Origin: Methanosarcinales archaeon | GTDB taxonomy: Archaea; Halobacteriota; UBA148; JAUWXC01 | NCBI GenBank assembly: GCA_026016205.1 | Contig: CP061209.1 | Span: 822,330 to 886,329 of the forward strand | Length of the DNA stretch: 64,000 nucleotides | Direction: 5' to 3' | Shown: positions 36,611 to 45,853 of the stretch, piece by piece | Position numbering within the stretch: position 1 is the first letter of the stretch | How the letters are laid out: each line of letters opens with the position of its first letter | Notes under the pieces: model-generated | Databases searched by the model: none | Seen by the model: the letters and a program-made list of their open reading frames with translations, nothing else | What the model was told of the DNA's origin: nothing | Translations under genes and position numbers: made by a program

Positions 36611-38491
36611 TTAATGTGGTACCGCTTTGTCTGGTAGCGCAATCCCAATCCTGGCTTCAGAGGCGAACTTTTGTAGACGTTTGAGCAAACCACCTTTTCT
36701 TCTGCCAACGAGACTGTGTTCAAGAACGTCATTGATTGACGCTACAGGAATAATTTTAATTGTATCCTTGTACTTGTCCTCGATCAGCACATCATTTTCA
36801 TTTGCCTTTGGAATCAATACCGTTTTAATGCCAGATTTGGCAGCTGCCTCAATTTTATATGTCACACCTCCAACTGGCAATACCTCACCCCTAACAGACA
36901 AAGAGCCTGTCATCGCAACGCTCTGGTCGATAGGGACACCTTCGAGTGCAGATAGGACGGCTGTAGCGACGGAGATGGATGCACTATCACCTTCCACGCC
37001 TTCATAGGTTCCAATGAACTGGATGTGAATGTCCTTGTTCGAGATATCATGGCCGGTGAACTTCTTAAAGAATGCCGAGACGTTTTGCACCGACTCTCTG
37101 GCTATATCCTGGAGCTGACCGGTGGCGATAACTTTTCCCTCTTCCTTTGACTGAGCAGGCGTCACCTCTGCGACGATGGGGAGAACTACCCCCGAGTCAC
37201 CGCCAACAATAGCAAGTCCATTCACCCTGCCAATCTCTGCGCCCTTGCTTCTGAACATTTTGTAATCCGTTCTTTGTTCGAGATATCTATCTGCTGCCTG
37301 CTGCTCTATGGAGCGGGACATCTTCTTGGCATTCCTGACGTGCTCGGCTGTCGTGAGTTCGGCGCCTTCGGCGCTGGCAATATCGCCGGCAACCCTGACC
37401 AACCCGCCAAGGTCTCTCAGCTTTAGGGTTAACCGGCCTTTTCGACCGGAGCGCCGTCGCGCCTCTAGGATGATTTCCCTAACCGCATCTGTAGTAAAGT
37501 GAGGAATCTTTTTGTCTTTCTTCACTTCCTGCGCGACAAATCTGACCAATTTGCGCCGATTCTCTGGCGTGTCATCCATGGTATCCCGCACGTAGACTTC
37601 ATAGCCATATCCCTTTATTCTTGAGCGCAACGCGGGATGCATCTCTTTTATTGATTCAAGATTGCCGGCAGCCACCATGATAAAGTCACACGGCACGGGC
37701 TCTGTTTTAACCATCGCTCCTGAGCTGCGTTCAGACTGTCCGGTAATCGAATATTCGCCTTCCTGCAAAGCGGTAAGCAGGCTATACTGTGACTCGGGTC
37801 GCAGGAGGTTGATTTCATCGATGAAGAGGACACCTTTATGCGCCTTATGAATGGCTCCTGCCTCTACCCTATCGTGAGCTGGCGTCTCAAGCCCTCCTGA
37901 CTGGAAGGGGTCGTGTCTTACATCCCCTAACAGGGCACCTGAATGCGAGCCGGTAGCATCGATGTATGGAGCAGTATCCTTGCCTTCGCCTGATACTAAC
38001 AACTTAGGAACAAGCGCTTCTTCTCTTGGCGTAACATACCTGAGCGCAACAAAGATGAGGACGGCGGCAATGATTCCAAAAAGCAGTTGATTTGTAATAA
38101 TGGAGTATATGAGGATTGCCATGACGAATAGCATGTACATCAGACTGCGCATCTGGGTTTTCTTTCGTGCCTCTGCTCTGTGAGATTCGACGATTTGCTT
38201 TCCTTTCCCAGCAGGAACGACCCTAACCCTTGGATTGTTGTTATCATCGGGATTATAATAGACCAAAACATCCTGCATCTCTTCTTTCGGGAGAAGTTCA
38301 GCCATAGCCTTAGCTAACATCGATTTACCGGTTCCCGGCGTACCGATTAGCATCACATGGCGGCGCTGCTTGGCCGCCTTTTTTACCACTTCGACCGCGT
38401 GCTCCTGACCTATGACCTGGTCGACCAAAATCTCGGGCACCTTGATGTCGCTGGTCGCAGTTATTTCCAGTCCGCCCAAAACATCATCCAT
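36611..38491 (-). CDS. lonB: Membrane-anchored archaeal Lon protease (LonB)
   Basis: ATP-dependent protease of the archaeal cytoplasmic membrane. AAA+ Walker A is GTPGTGKS (50-57). Two membrane helices (about 112-150) are inserted between Walker A and Walker B, a hallmark of LonB, and GVLFIDEINLL is Walker B (near 225). The C-terminal protease domain carries the catalytic Ser in EGDSASIS (near 500) and Lys in GGVTYKIEAA (near 543). It is full length at 626 residues. Confidence 0.96.
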   Translation of the reverse strand: MDDVLGGLEITATSDIKVPEILVDQVIGQEHAVEVVKKAAKQRRHVMLIGTPGTGKSMLAKAMAELLPKEEMQDVLVYYNPDDNNNPRVRVVPAGKGKQIVESHRAEARKKTQMRSLMYMLFVMAILIYSIITNQLLFGIIAAVLIFVALRYVTPREEALVPKLLVSGEGKDTAPYIDATGSHSGALLGDVRHDPFQSGGLETPAHDRVEAGAIHKAHKGVLFIDEINLLRPESQYSLLTALQEGEYSITGQSERSSGAMVKTEPVPCDFIMVAAGNLESIKEMHPALRSRIKGYGYEVYVRDTMDDTPENRRKLVRFVAQEVKKDKKIPHFTTDAVREIILEARRRSGRKGRLTLKLRDLGGLVRVAGDIASAEGAELTTAEHVRNAKKMSRSIEQQAADRYLEQRTDYKMFRSKGAEIGRVNGLAIVGGDSGVVLPIVAEVTPAQSKEEGKVIATGQLQDIARESVQNVSAFFKKFTGHDISNKDIHIQFIGTYEGVEGDSASISVATAVLSALEGVPIDQSVAMTGSLSVRGEVLPVGGVTYKIEAAAKSGIKTVLIPKANENDVLIEDKYKDTIKIIPVASINDVLEHSLVGRRKGGLLKRLQKFASEARIGIALPDKAVPH

Positions 38492-38547
38492 CGTTGTCCT
38501 CTATATGATTGGAATCTACAATATAATATCTTTCTGGCTGACGTGCT

Positions 38548-39861
38548 TTACCTCTCAAGGGCGTCAAGGGCAAGCGTTAGTATATCAACCACCGATGACA
38601 CAGGGGGCGCATAACAGGTCTCGATGTGTCGCAGTTGCCCACATGTCGCTCCGCTTTTAATCATAAATGATAGCGCATCAATCCTCTCTTTCACGCCCTC
38701 CTCAGAGATGAGCTGTGCACCAATTAATCGTTCCTCTGCGAATAGCAGCTTGGCACAAATCTTTTTCCCACCAGGATAACAATGCGCCCTGGTCAATCCA
38801 TGCGCCTTTCCTTCAGTTGGCACCAATCCCGCCTGCTTGGCAGCATACGAGGTCAATCCAACAGATCCAACCTGAAGACCTGCAATAACTGATATGACTG
38901 GGTTTACGGCAGGAGCAAATATTGCATCCCCCCCACAGACATTCTCTGCCACAACCCTGGCCTGCTGGACAGCTGTTCCCCCCAGCATACTGAGTGCGGG
39001 GCTAGCGGTTATATGATGGGCAACTTCTACACAGCCCCCTGCAGCATAGACGCTTGCGCTCTTGGCCACGCGCATGGAAGGGGCAACTTGTATGCCTCCT
39101 GTTTCGCCAATTTTAATGCCCGCCTGCTTAGCAAGGCCGACGTTTGGCTTTATGCCATGGGATATGATTACCAAATCTGCCGGGATTACCTCTTTGCCAA
39201 CGGTAACAAATTCCACATGTTCGGGGCCGTTAATCGAGCCAAGTGGAGATCCTGTGATGACCTTCGCACCCAAACTTTCCAGCTTATTTTGAACGATGGT
39301 CGTCATATCCGGGTCAAGATACCCAGGGAGTAGATACGGTGACGGTGCCACCATCGTGGTGTTGATTCCAGAGGTGATTAACGCCGATGCGATTTCAAGG
39401 GTTGCAGGGTCCGCACCTGCCACTACAGCATTTGTCGCATTTTTCATGGCTTCCTTGATTTTTTTACCATCCTCAATGCTTTTAATGAAAAAAACGCCAT
39501 TTTTGTCGATGCCGGGTATCTGCGGAATGTCGTGGGCAACACCGGTCGCTATCACGAGGTGGCCATAAGCACGTTTCTCGCCTTCAACGATGATGGAATT
39601 ATTCTCAATGTCGATGGCAGTGACCTCTGTGTTGGTGCGCAGATCAATGCTCTTGTCCTTGTAATAGGCGAAATCATGCATCATAAGGTCTTCAAAAGAG
39701 GTTATGTCGCCAGACAAAACAAAGGAGATGTCACGCGGGGAATATGCCACGTATTGATCCTTGGTAAAAAGGGTGATTCCTATATTAGGGTCTTTTTCGC
39801 GAACGTACGAAGCAACTGACGCCCCGGCGATTCCGCTGCCAATAATCACAAGTTCTGGCAT
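38548..39861 (-). CDS. CoA-disulfide-reductase/NADH-oxidase-like flavoprotein lacking redox residues
   Basis: A 437-residue protein aligned end to end with the CoADR/Nox family: N-terminal FAD fold (VIIGSGIAGASVASY), middle NAD domain, and C-terminal dimer domain ending YAPPVSSVVDILTLAL. Three expected features are missing. The redox-active Cys (normally in a PCGIPY-like segment) is Arg in SPRDISF near residue 44; the NAD glycine loop GGG-IG is GADPAT near 150; the FAD Asp of AAGDC is Gly in AAGGC near 272. The fold is preserved and the frame intact, so it is probably functional in another role. Confidence 0.8.
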   Translation of the reverse strand: MPELVIIGSGIAGASVASYVREKDPNIGITLFTKDQYVAYSPRDISFVLSGDITSFEDLMMHDFAYYKDKSIDLRTNTEVTAIDIENNSIIVEGEKRAYGHLVIATGVAHDIPQIPGIDKNGVFFIKSIEDGKKIKEAMKNATNAVVAGADPATLEIASALITSGINTTMVAPSPYLLPGYLDPDMTTIVQNKLESLGAKVITGSPLGSINGPEHVEFVTVGKEVIPADLVIISHGIKPNVGLAKQAGIKIGETGGIQVAPSMRVAKSASVYAAGGCVEVAHHITASPALSMLGGTAVQQARVVAENVCGGDAIFAPAVNPVISVIAGLQVGSVGLTSYAAKQAGLVPTEGKAHGLTRAHCYPGGKKICAKLLFAEERLIGAQLISEEGVKERIDALSFMIKSGATCGQLRHIETCYAPPVSSVVDILTLALDALER

Positions 39862-39954
39862 GACATCAACTTATTAAACACCTTGTTTATAATATTGTTG
39901 CATTAAAAAGCCTAAAGTTTATAATAATAAAGACGATTATGCGTAGGGGTTAAT

Positions 39955-40794
39955 GTGAAAATCATTGGAGGGTCAGCATCGCAGTTGCTCGCAAGCAGGG
40001 TTGCGTCCAGATTGGGCTGCGAACTTATTAGGGTTGAGTACAAACGGTTCCCTGATGGCGAATCGTACGTGCGCGTGCAGGACGATATCGATGAGGTTTT
40101 GATAATCCAGAGTACAGTCGTAGATAGTGATTGGATTTGCCTGCTGCAGTTGATCGATGCATGCGAGGGTGCGAAGCATATTAGAGTAGTGATACCGTAT
40201 GTTGGATACGCGCGCCAAGACAGCCAGTCGCACCCGGGGGAGGCAATAAGCGCAAGGGCCTTGGCAAAAACCGTTCATGTAGCTGAAATTTTCACGATAA
40301 ACATCCACAATCCATCCATCCTGAAGTATTTTAGCGGAAAGGTACGCGATTTGGATGCGGCGCCCTCCATCGGAAGATATGTCAGTTCCCTTAAACTTAA
40401 CAAGCCCATCATAATCGCGCCTGATGATGGAGCAAGGGCACTGGCTGAATCCGCTGCCTTAAACCTCGGCATCGATTTTGATGTTTTAGAAAAGAAGCGG
40501 CTGAGTGGCGATGAAGTTGAGATAAAGGCAAAGCATCTTGACGTTACGGATAGGGATGTCGTCATAATAGATGACATAATCTCAACCGGCGGAACGATGG
40601 CAGAGACGATTGAATTGCTCAGAAGGCAAAAGCCGAACGACATCTATGCAGCTTGCGTACACCCAGTACTCGTGAGGGATGCGGTTAGCAGACTATTTCA
40701 GGCAGGCGCAAAGGATGTTATCGCAACAGACACTATTGAAAAAGGCGTAAGCGTCGTCAGCGTTGCGCCGATAATTGCCGAAGCGCTTAAGTGA
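39955..40794 (+). CDS. prs: Ribose-phosphate pyrophosphokinase
   Basis: Makes PRPP from ribose 5-phosphate and ATP for nucleotide, histidine and tryptophan synthesis. The N-terminal YKRFPDGESYVR, QDSQSHPGEAISARALAK and the PRPP loop VVIIDDIISTGGTMAET (near 203-218) are all intact. The length of 279 residues is the archaeal short form. It starts at GTG 39955 and is followed 21 bases later by rtcA. Confidence 0.95.
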   Translation: MKIIGGSASQLLASRVASRLGCELIRVEYKRFPDGESYVRVQDDIDEVLIIQSTVVDSDWICLLQLIDACEGAKHIRVVIPYVGYARQDSQSHPGEAISARALAKTVHVAEIFTINIHNPSILKYFSGKVRDLDAAPSIGRYVSSLKLNKPIIIAPDDGARALAESAALNLGIDFDVLEKKRLSGDEVEIKAKHLDVTDRDVVIIDDIISTGGTMAETIELLRRQKPNDIYAACVHPVLVRDAVSRLFQAGAKDVIATDTIEKGVSVVSVAPIIAEALK

Positions 40795-40815
40795 TTCGCC
40801 CTGGGAGCAGGCACA

Positions 40816-41814
40816 ATGCTGGAGATAGATGGTTCGCATGGAGAGGGTGGGGGGCAGATTCTCAGAACATCAGTTGCGCTCGCTGCCTTGACCGGAAAAA
40901 GTGTCAAAATTAAAAACATAAGAGCAAGTAGATCAAAACCTGGACTTGCTCCACAGCACCTGGAAGCGGTGCGCTGTATGTCATCGCTGACGGATGCAGA
41001 TGTCAGTGGATTGACGTTAGGGTCAACAGAGATAACATTTGCCCCCAAGGGAATTAAGGGAGGCGACCATGAGATTGATATAGGCACAGCAGGCAGCATC
41101 CCCCTTCTTTTGGAGTGCGTCATGCCTGCAGCCACACGTGCGGAGGATGTTCTTTCCTTGCACATAAGAGGGGGAACAGATGTTAGATGGGCGCCGTCAA
41201 TCGACTATATAAGATATGTTTTCCTGCCAGCAATAGCCAAAATGGGTTATAGCGCTGAGATCGAGGTTGTCCGGAGGGGTTATTACCCGCGTGGCGGGGG
41301 CCTTGTCAGAGCAGTCATCCATCCTTCGGGGCTGAAGGGTGTTGAGTTTACACTTCCGGAAGAAATTAAGATAGGGGGTATCTCCCATAGCTCGCGTCTG
41401 CCAGAACATGTTGCGCTCAGGCAGGCAGCGTCTGCAAAACAGATTTTAAGCGATGTGGGATACGATGCATCAATATCCATCGAGACCAATAACTATGAAT
41501 CCACCGGCAGCGGCATCACGCTCTGGTGCGATAACATCGGTGGATGTGCGATTGGCGAGAGGGGCAAGCCTGCCGAGGAGGTTGGTAAAGAGGCAGCAGA
41601 ATTCCTCTTGGGAGAACTAAACTCAGGTGCAAGCGTTGACGTGCATCTCGCGGACCAACTCATACCGTACATGGCGCTAGCCAAAGGCAAATCGGGCATT
41701 ACGGTAAGAGAGCTTACAGTGCACACGAAAACGAATATCTGGGTGGTAGAGCAGTTTTTAGACGTAGAGTTTGACGCGCACGAAAATGAACTTGTCAAGA
41801 TCGTTAAGAGATGA
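40816..41814 (+). CDS. rtcA: RNA 3'-terminal phosphate cyclase
   Basis: Converts RNA 3'-phosphate to 2',3'-cyclic phosphate with ATP. The signature EIDGSHGEGGGQILRTSVALA is at residues 3-23, and the catalytic His is in HLADQLIPYMAL (near 275). The length of 332 residues is usual. Its stop overlaps by 11 nt with the convergent kptA gene, which removes 2'-phosphates. Confidence 0.95.
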   Translation: MLEIDGSHGEGGGQILRTSVALAALTGKSVKIKNIRASRSKPGLAPQHLEAVRCMSSLTDADVSGLTLGSTEITFAPKGIKGGDHEIDIGTAGSIPLLLECVMPAATRAEDVLSLHIRGGTDVRWAPSIDYIRYVFLPAIAKMGYSAEIEVVRRGYYPRGGGLVRAVIHPSGLKGVEFTLPEEIKIGGISHSSRLPEHVALRQAASAKQILSDVGYDASISIETNNYESTGSGITLWCDNIGGCAIGERGKPAEEVGKEAAEFLLGELNSGASVDVHLADQLIPYMALAKGKSGITVRELTVHTKTNIWVVEQFLDVEFDAHENELVKIVKR

Positions 41815-42433
41815 TTTCTAAGAACGTTGGCGGAATAATCTCTGAGAGGCAGATTTGGTCGCTGACGTTCATTATCTTGATTCCACTTTCCTGTGCTTGT
41901 TTGGCATTTATGATTATCACAATGGGCTGATCGGTCCTATATTTCGCAACCCTGATCGCTTCGTCAAAACTGGTGCTTAGATGGAGATACCTCTGATTGA
42001 CGGGCTTCAGACCGACCTCGAGGATTCTGCCTGCTTCCTCCTCTGTCGTGCCATAGTACAGCTCTGGCCGCTCATTAAGGGGGAAATCCAGATCGACGTT
42101 AACCGAGTGCGCGTACCTTGCCCTGATCTTGTCCTCACTTATTTCGTATCTGCCCTTGACGTCGGATTCTATCAGCGCGAAAAGATGTTCCCTGTAAAAC
42201 CACCTATACCTGTCTTCCAGTGCAGTAATTAAAGACTCCACATCCACCCATCCTCGTTTGTCCATCTCAAGATACAACTTTTCTGGAAAGTGCCGCAGTG
42301 CACCTGACACCATCTTTCCTAGCTGGGTCGTCCTTCCCTCATCCAGAATTGGTCGTCCGGCCTGATCGCATTGACATTTCTCGCCCCTGAAATATCCATG
42401 AGTGGGGCACATCCTTATTTGATCTGTTTCCAT
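41804..42433 (-). CDS. kptA: RNA 2'-phosphotransferase KptA/Tpt1
   Basis: Transfers the 2'-phosphate of spliced RNA to NAD. The N-terminal CPTHGYFRGEKCQCD (four Cys/His) forms a small zinc-binding element found in archaeal members. The core has MVSGALRHFPEKLYLEMDKRGWVD, ARYAHSVNVDL and YYGTTEEEAGRIL with RYLHLSTS downstream, the NAD-binding and catalytic residues of the family. It is 209 residues, complete, and convergent with rtcA. Confidence 0.92.
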   Translation of the reverse strand: METDQIRMCPTHGYFRGEKCQCDQAGRPILDEGRTTQLGKMVSGALRHFPEKLYLEMDKRGWVDVESLITALEDRYRWFYREHLFALIESDVKGRYEISEDKIRARYAHSVNVDLDFPLNERPELYYGTTEEEAGRILEVGLKPVNQRYLHLSTSFDEAIRVAKYRTDQPIVIIINAKQAQESGIKIMNVSDQICLSEIIPPTFLEIIS

Positions 42434-42480
42434 TTTTAGTCCTCCTAAAGATGTGAAGTAGAAATATTACGTTTTGCCAT

Positions 42481-43659
42481 CTATGTTAAGGTTCTGGTGA
42501 TATCTTTGATTACGTCCACCAATGCGTCCACTTCTTCCTGAGTATTGTATAGCGCAAAAGATGCACGGACCGAGCCGTGAATGCCTAAAAACTGGTGGGC
42601 TGGCATGGCACAGTGATGGCCACTCCTCGTGCAAATTCCATGCTCATCGAGCATCGTTGACACGTCATGAGAATCCATCGATGCGACGTTGAATGAAACC
42701 ACTCCCGCTCGTTCTGATGGACCGTATACCTCGACGTTCGGCAGTTCTGCTAAACGGGATGCTGCATCCCGCGCCAGCGATGTTACATGATGCTCTATGT
42801 CGGTTATGCCAACGTTTTCCACATATTCTACGGCGGCGCCCAGCCCGATTATGCCAGGTATGTTAGGAGTACCGGGTTCGAAGCATGCTGGGGACTCGTC
42901 CAGTTCAAAGGAGTCTCTGGTGACTGATTTGATGGCTCCGCCCCCTGAATACACGGGTTCGAGTTGGTCTGGATGCTTAACATACAACACGCCAGTGCCA
43001 GGAGGGGCCAACAATCCTTTATGACCTGGAAATGCCAGAAAGTCGCAGTCCAGTTTTTCAACGTCCATGGGCATGTGCCCCAAGGATTGCGCTCCATCTA
43101 CCAGGAGTGCTGCGCCGTTCTCATGTGCAATCTTGGCAATTTCTTGAATGTTCAAAATCGAGCCGAAGACGTTTGAGATGTGCGTAATTGCGATTAATTT
43201 CGTGCGCTCCGTAATCGCTTCCTCGATTGATTCCGGACTTAAAATGCCCTGCCGGTCAGACTCAATGACAGTTACTTCAACGCCTTTGGGACGGAGCCTG
43301 AGCCATGGAAGGAAATTGGAATGATGCTCGAGAATGCTCGTGATGATGTGGTCACCTTTTGACCATTTCATCCCCAAGGCGACCATGTTGATGGCTTCAG
43401 TGGTATTTTTGGTGAAAATCGTCTGGCACTCCTTTGCGCCCATGAATTTCGCAACTTTTCTTCGCGCCCCATCATATCGCTCGGTCGTCGTCCTCGCGAG
43501 TTTGTATGCTCCGCGCCCATAGTTGGAAGCGTATTCGAAGAAGTACTCGTTCATCGCCTCTACGACGGGCCTTGGTGTCTGTGATGTGGCGGCACTGTCG
43601 AGATATATCACGCGGTCAAGAACCGGGAAATCCTTCCTGAGTTGCATGACGTCGTACAT
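42481..43659 (-). CDS. Cysteine desulfurase (SufS/CsdA type)
   Basis: PLP enzyme that releases sulfur from cysteine for Fe-S clusters and thiolation. PLP Lys is in FPGHKGLLAP (near residue 218), the His that stacks the ring is in LEHHSNFLPW (near 118), and the sulfur-carrying Cys is in RSGHHCAMP (near 350). The length of 392 residues is normal. It lies 48 bases downstream of kptA's start region and next to larE, a sulfur-transfer enzyme, on the same strand. Confidence 0.9.
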   Translation of the reverse strand: MYDVMQLRKDFPVLDRVIYLDSAATSQTPRPVVEAMNEYFFEYASNYGRGAYKLARTTTERYDGARRKVAKFMGAKECQTIFTKNTTEAINMVALGMKWSKGDHIITSILEHHSNFLPWLRLRPKGVEVTVIESDRQGILSPESIEEAITERTKLIAITHISNVFGSILNIQEIAKIAHENGAALLVDGAQSLGHMPMDVEKLDCDFLAFPGHKGLLAPPGTGVLYVKHPDQLEPVYSGGGAIKSVTRDSFELDESPACFEPGTPNIPGIIGLGAAVEYVENVGITDIEHHVTSLARDAASRLAELPNVEVYGPSERAGVVSFNVASMDSHDVSTMLDEHGICTRSGHHCAMPAHQFLGIHGSVRASFALYNTQEEVDALVDVIKDITRTLT

Positions 43660-43707
43660 GAGACTTAGGAATATATCTTGAGATTAGAAATATGTTGCGA
43701 GTTGTTT

Positions 43708-44475
43708 TCATACTCGTAATTTATGTGAGATTCGTTCAAAGCCAATTTCTCTGAACTTTTTTAGAATTCCATCTGCATTTGTTATGATGATTTGCATATC
43801 GTCCTTATACAACTCCATGCATGCCAAGTTGCCGTTATGCCTGACCCTGATGTCGGTGATCCCCTTGCTTCGCAGGAATTCTTCTGCATCTCTTATCTGG
43901 CGCAGTTTATCCTTCGTGATTCTCTGCCCGCAAGGTATGCGCGTGGCCATGCAGGACTCGGATGGCTTGTTCGCATTGGGCAGATTCAGGCGAACTGCCA
44001 TCTCCTTTGCCTCTGATTTAGATACGCCAAAATCGAGCAGGGGTGTGAAAACGTCAAATTCTTTCAGCGCCCTGTAGCCAGGCCGGTTTTCATCAAGGTC
44101 GGATGCGTTGGTCCCATCCACGATGGTACTCGTGCCGGCAACTTTCCCCAACGCTGACAGCATGCGCTTCTTGCAGTGATAGCACCTATCGGGCGGGTTT
44201 TGCACGAATTTTGGGTGAGCGAGCATATCCAACTTTACAATCCTGTGCGGGATTCCTATCTCGGCGGCGACTTGCTTCGTGCCTTCCAGCTCCCTAGGAG
44301 AGGACAATCCCGAGTCTATCGTGATGGCTGACGCTCTTTCAGCCAGGGCATCATATGCCAGAGAGGCCACGACAGAACTGTCAACTCCACCTGAAAATGC
44401 AACTAAAACGTCGCGCTTCTGTGCCAGCGCTGCCCTGATTTTATCCATTTTTTTTGCTATATTATCGGCTTTCAT
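43708..44475 (-). CDS. larE: LarE-like sulfur transferase with three cysteines
   Basis: PP-loop enzyme that adds sulfur to the nickel-pincer nucleotide precursor of lactate racemase and relatives. The ATP motif is AFSGGVDSSVVA (near 27). Cys 175 (ESCMATRIPCG) matches the sulfur-donating Cys of characterised LarE; Cys 182 and Cys 219 are also present, a set associated with LarE forms that bind a [4Fe-4S] cluster. No larB, larC or larA is visible in the window. glmM is divergent. Confidence 0.87.
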   Translation of the reverse strand: MKADNIAKKMDKIRAALAQKRDVLVAFSGGVDSSVVASLAYDALAERASAITIDSGLSSPRELEGTKQVAAEIGIPHRIVKLDMLAHPKFVQNPPDRCYHCKKRMLSALGKVAGTSTIVDGTNASDLDENRPGYRALKEFDVFTPLLDFGVSKSEAKEMAVRLNLPNANKPSESCMATRIPCGQRITKDKLRQIRDAEEFLRSKGITDIRVRHNGNLACMELYKDDMQIIITNADGILKKFREIGFERISHKLRV

Positions 44476-44518
44476 ATCGGCAAAATTATCTATAAGGGCT
44501 CAGGTATTAATTACTTAC

Positions 44519-45853
44519 ATGGTTTGGAGACCGACTTTTGGAACAAATGGCATCCGGGGCATTGTAAATGAAGAGTTGACGCCTGAGATTGCGCTGAGAC
44601 TGTGCCTAAGTCTGGGAACGCTGTGCAGCGGAGATATTGCGATAGGGAGAGATACGCGAGTCTCAGGGGAGATGATTAAGAGCGCTGCAATGTCTGGCTT
44701 ACTGGCAACGGGAAACAAGGTCATCAACCTCGGCATTGCACCCAGTCCTGCGATTCAGTATTATGTAAAGCATAACGCGGATGCTGGCGTCATCGTAACG
44801 GCGTCGCACAATCCCAAGGAATACAATGGCCTGAAGTTTATAGACGGGGCGGGCATGGAGTTCAGCAGGGAGCATGAGAAAGAGGTTGAAAAGGCCTATA
44901 ATAAAGGCGAATTCAAGATGGTTAAGTGGAGCGAAACCGGGGAGTTAACCACAGCCAATGCAATTCCAGATTACAAAGAGGGCATCAAGAAATTGGTCGA
45001 TGTTGAAAATATCAAGGGCAGAAAGTTCAAGGTTGTAGTGGACGCAGGAAATGGTGCGGCGTGCGGGGTAACGTCTGCTCTTTTGCGCGAACTTGGATGT
45101 GAGGTAATTGAGATAAACGCAGAACCGGATGGAACGTTTCCAGGAAGACCTCCTGAGCCGACCGGTGATGTGTTGGGAGATTCGATGGCGACGGTTAAAA
45201 AGAGCGGGGCAGACTTCGGCGTTGCCTATGATGGCGATGCCGACAGGGCAGTCTTTGTAGATGAACGTGGTGAATTCGTCAGCGAGGATGTGCTGCTTGC
45301 GATATTCGCGAAGAGCGCGCTGGAAAGAAAAAAGGGAGTTGTCGTAACGCCCGTGAGCTCGTCGTCATGCGTTGCTGAGGTTGTTGAACATTGTGGCGGG
45401 GAGATCGTTTGGACACCTGTGGGGAGCATATACGTCGCGAGAAAGATGATTGAGACGAGGGCGGTTTTCGGCGGCGAGGGGAACGGTGGCCTGATTTTCC
45501 CAGAACATCAGTATTGCAGGGATGGTGGCGCAGCAGCGGCAAAGATGCTTGAAATGCTATGCGCTGGAAAAACTCTGTCAGAGTTCGCGGATGAGATTCC
45601 CAGATATTACCACATAAAGGAGAAACTGAGGGTTAAGGACAAAAACGAGGTGATGGAGAATGTCAAGGATGCCGCCAGAGGCAAGGTGGACACGACTGAT
45701 GGCGTAAAGATTTGGCATGATGATGGCTGGGTGCTGGTTCGCGCCTCTGGAACCGAGCCCATAATTAGAGTATTCGCGGAGTCAAAATCACAGAAGAGGG
45801 CAAAGGAATTGCTGCAGGAAGGGATCGAACTGGTCAAACGGGCGAGTGGGTGA
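44519..45853 (+). CDS. glmM: Phosphoglucosamine/phosphomannomutase
   Basis: Alpha-D-phosphohexomutase that moves phosphate between C1 and C6 of hexosamine or hexose. The active Ser is in VTASHNPKEYNG (near residue 96), the Mg loop is AYDGDADRA (near 239), the sugar motif GGEGNGGL is near 320, and the phosphate loop RASGTEPIIRVFAE lies at the C-terminus. ATG 44519 (MVWRPTFGTNGIRG) is the family start; the frame extends 80 codons upstream but is antisense to larE. A TATCTATAA element suggests a leaderless message. Confidence 0.92.
   Translation: MVWRPTFGTNGIRGIVNEELTPEIALRLCLSLGTLCSGDIAIGRDTRVSGEMIKSAAMSGLLATGNKVINLGIAPSPAIQYYVKHNADAGVIVTASHNPKEYNGLKFIDGAGMEFSREHEKEVEKAYNKGEFKMVKWSETGELTTANAIPDYKEGIKKLVDVENIKGRKFKVVVDAGNGAACGVTSALLRELGCEVIEINAEPDGTFPGRPPEPTGDVLGDSMATVKKSGADFGVAYDGDADRAVFVDERGEFVSEDVLLAIFAKSALERKKGVVVTPVSSSSCVAEVVEHCGGEIVWTPVGSIYVARKMIETRAVFGGEGNGGLIFPEHQYCRDGGAAAAKMLEMLCAGKTLSEFADEIPRYYHIKEKLRVKDKNEVMENVKDAARGKVDTTDGVKIWHDDGWVLVRASGTEPIIRVFAESKSQKRAKELLQEGIELVKRASG

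Noticed and set aside
44279-44518. 80-codon extension at the 5' end of glmM
   Set aside because: It is antisense to larE, and the family N-terminus begins at ATG 44519.
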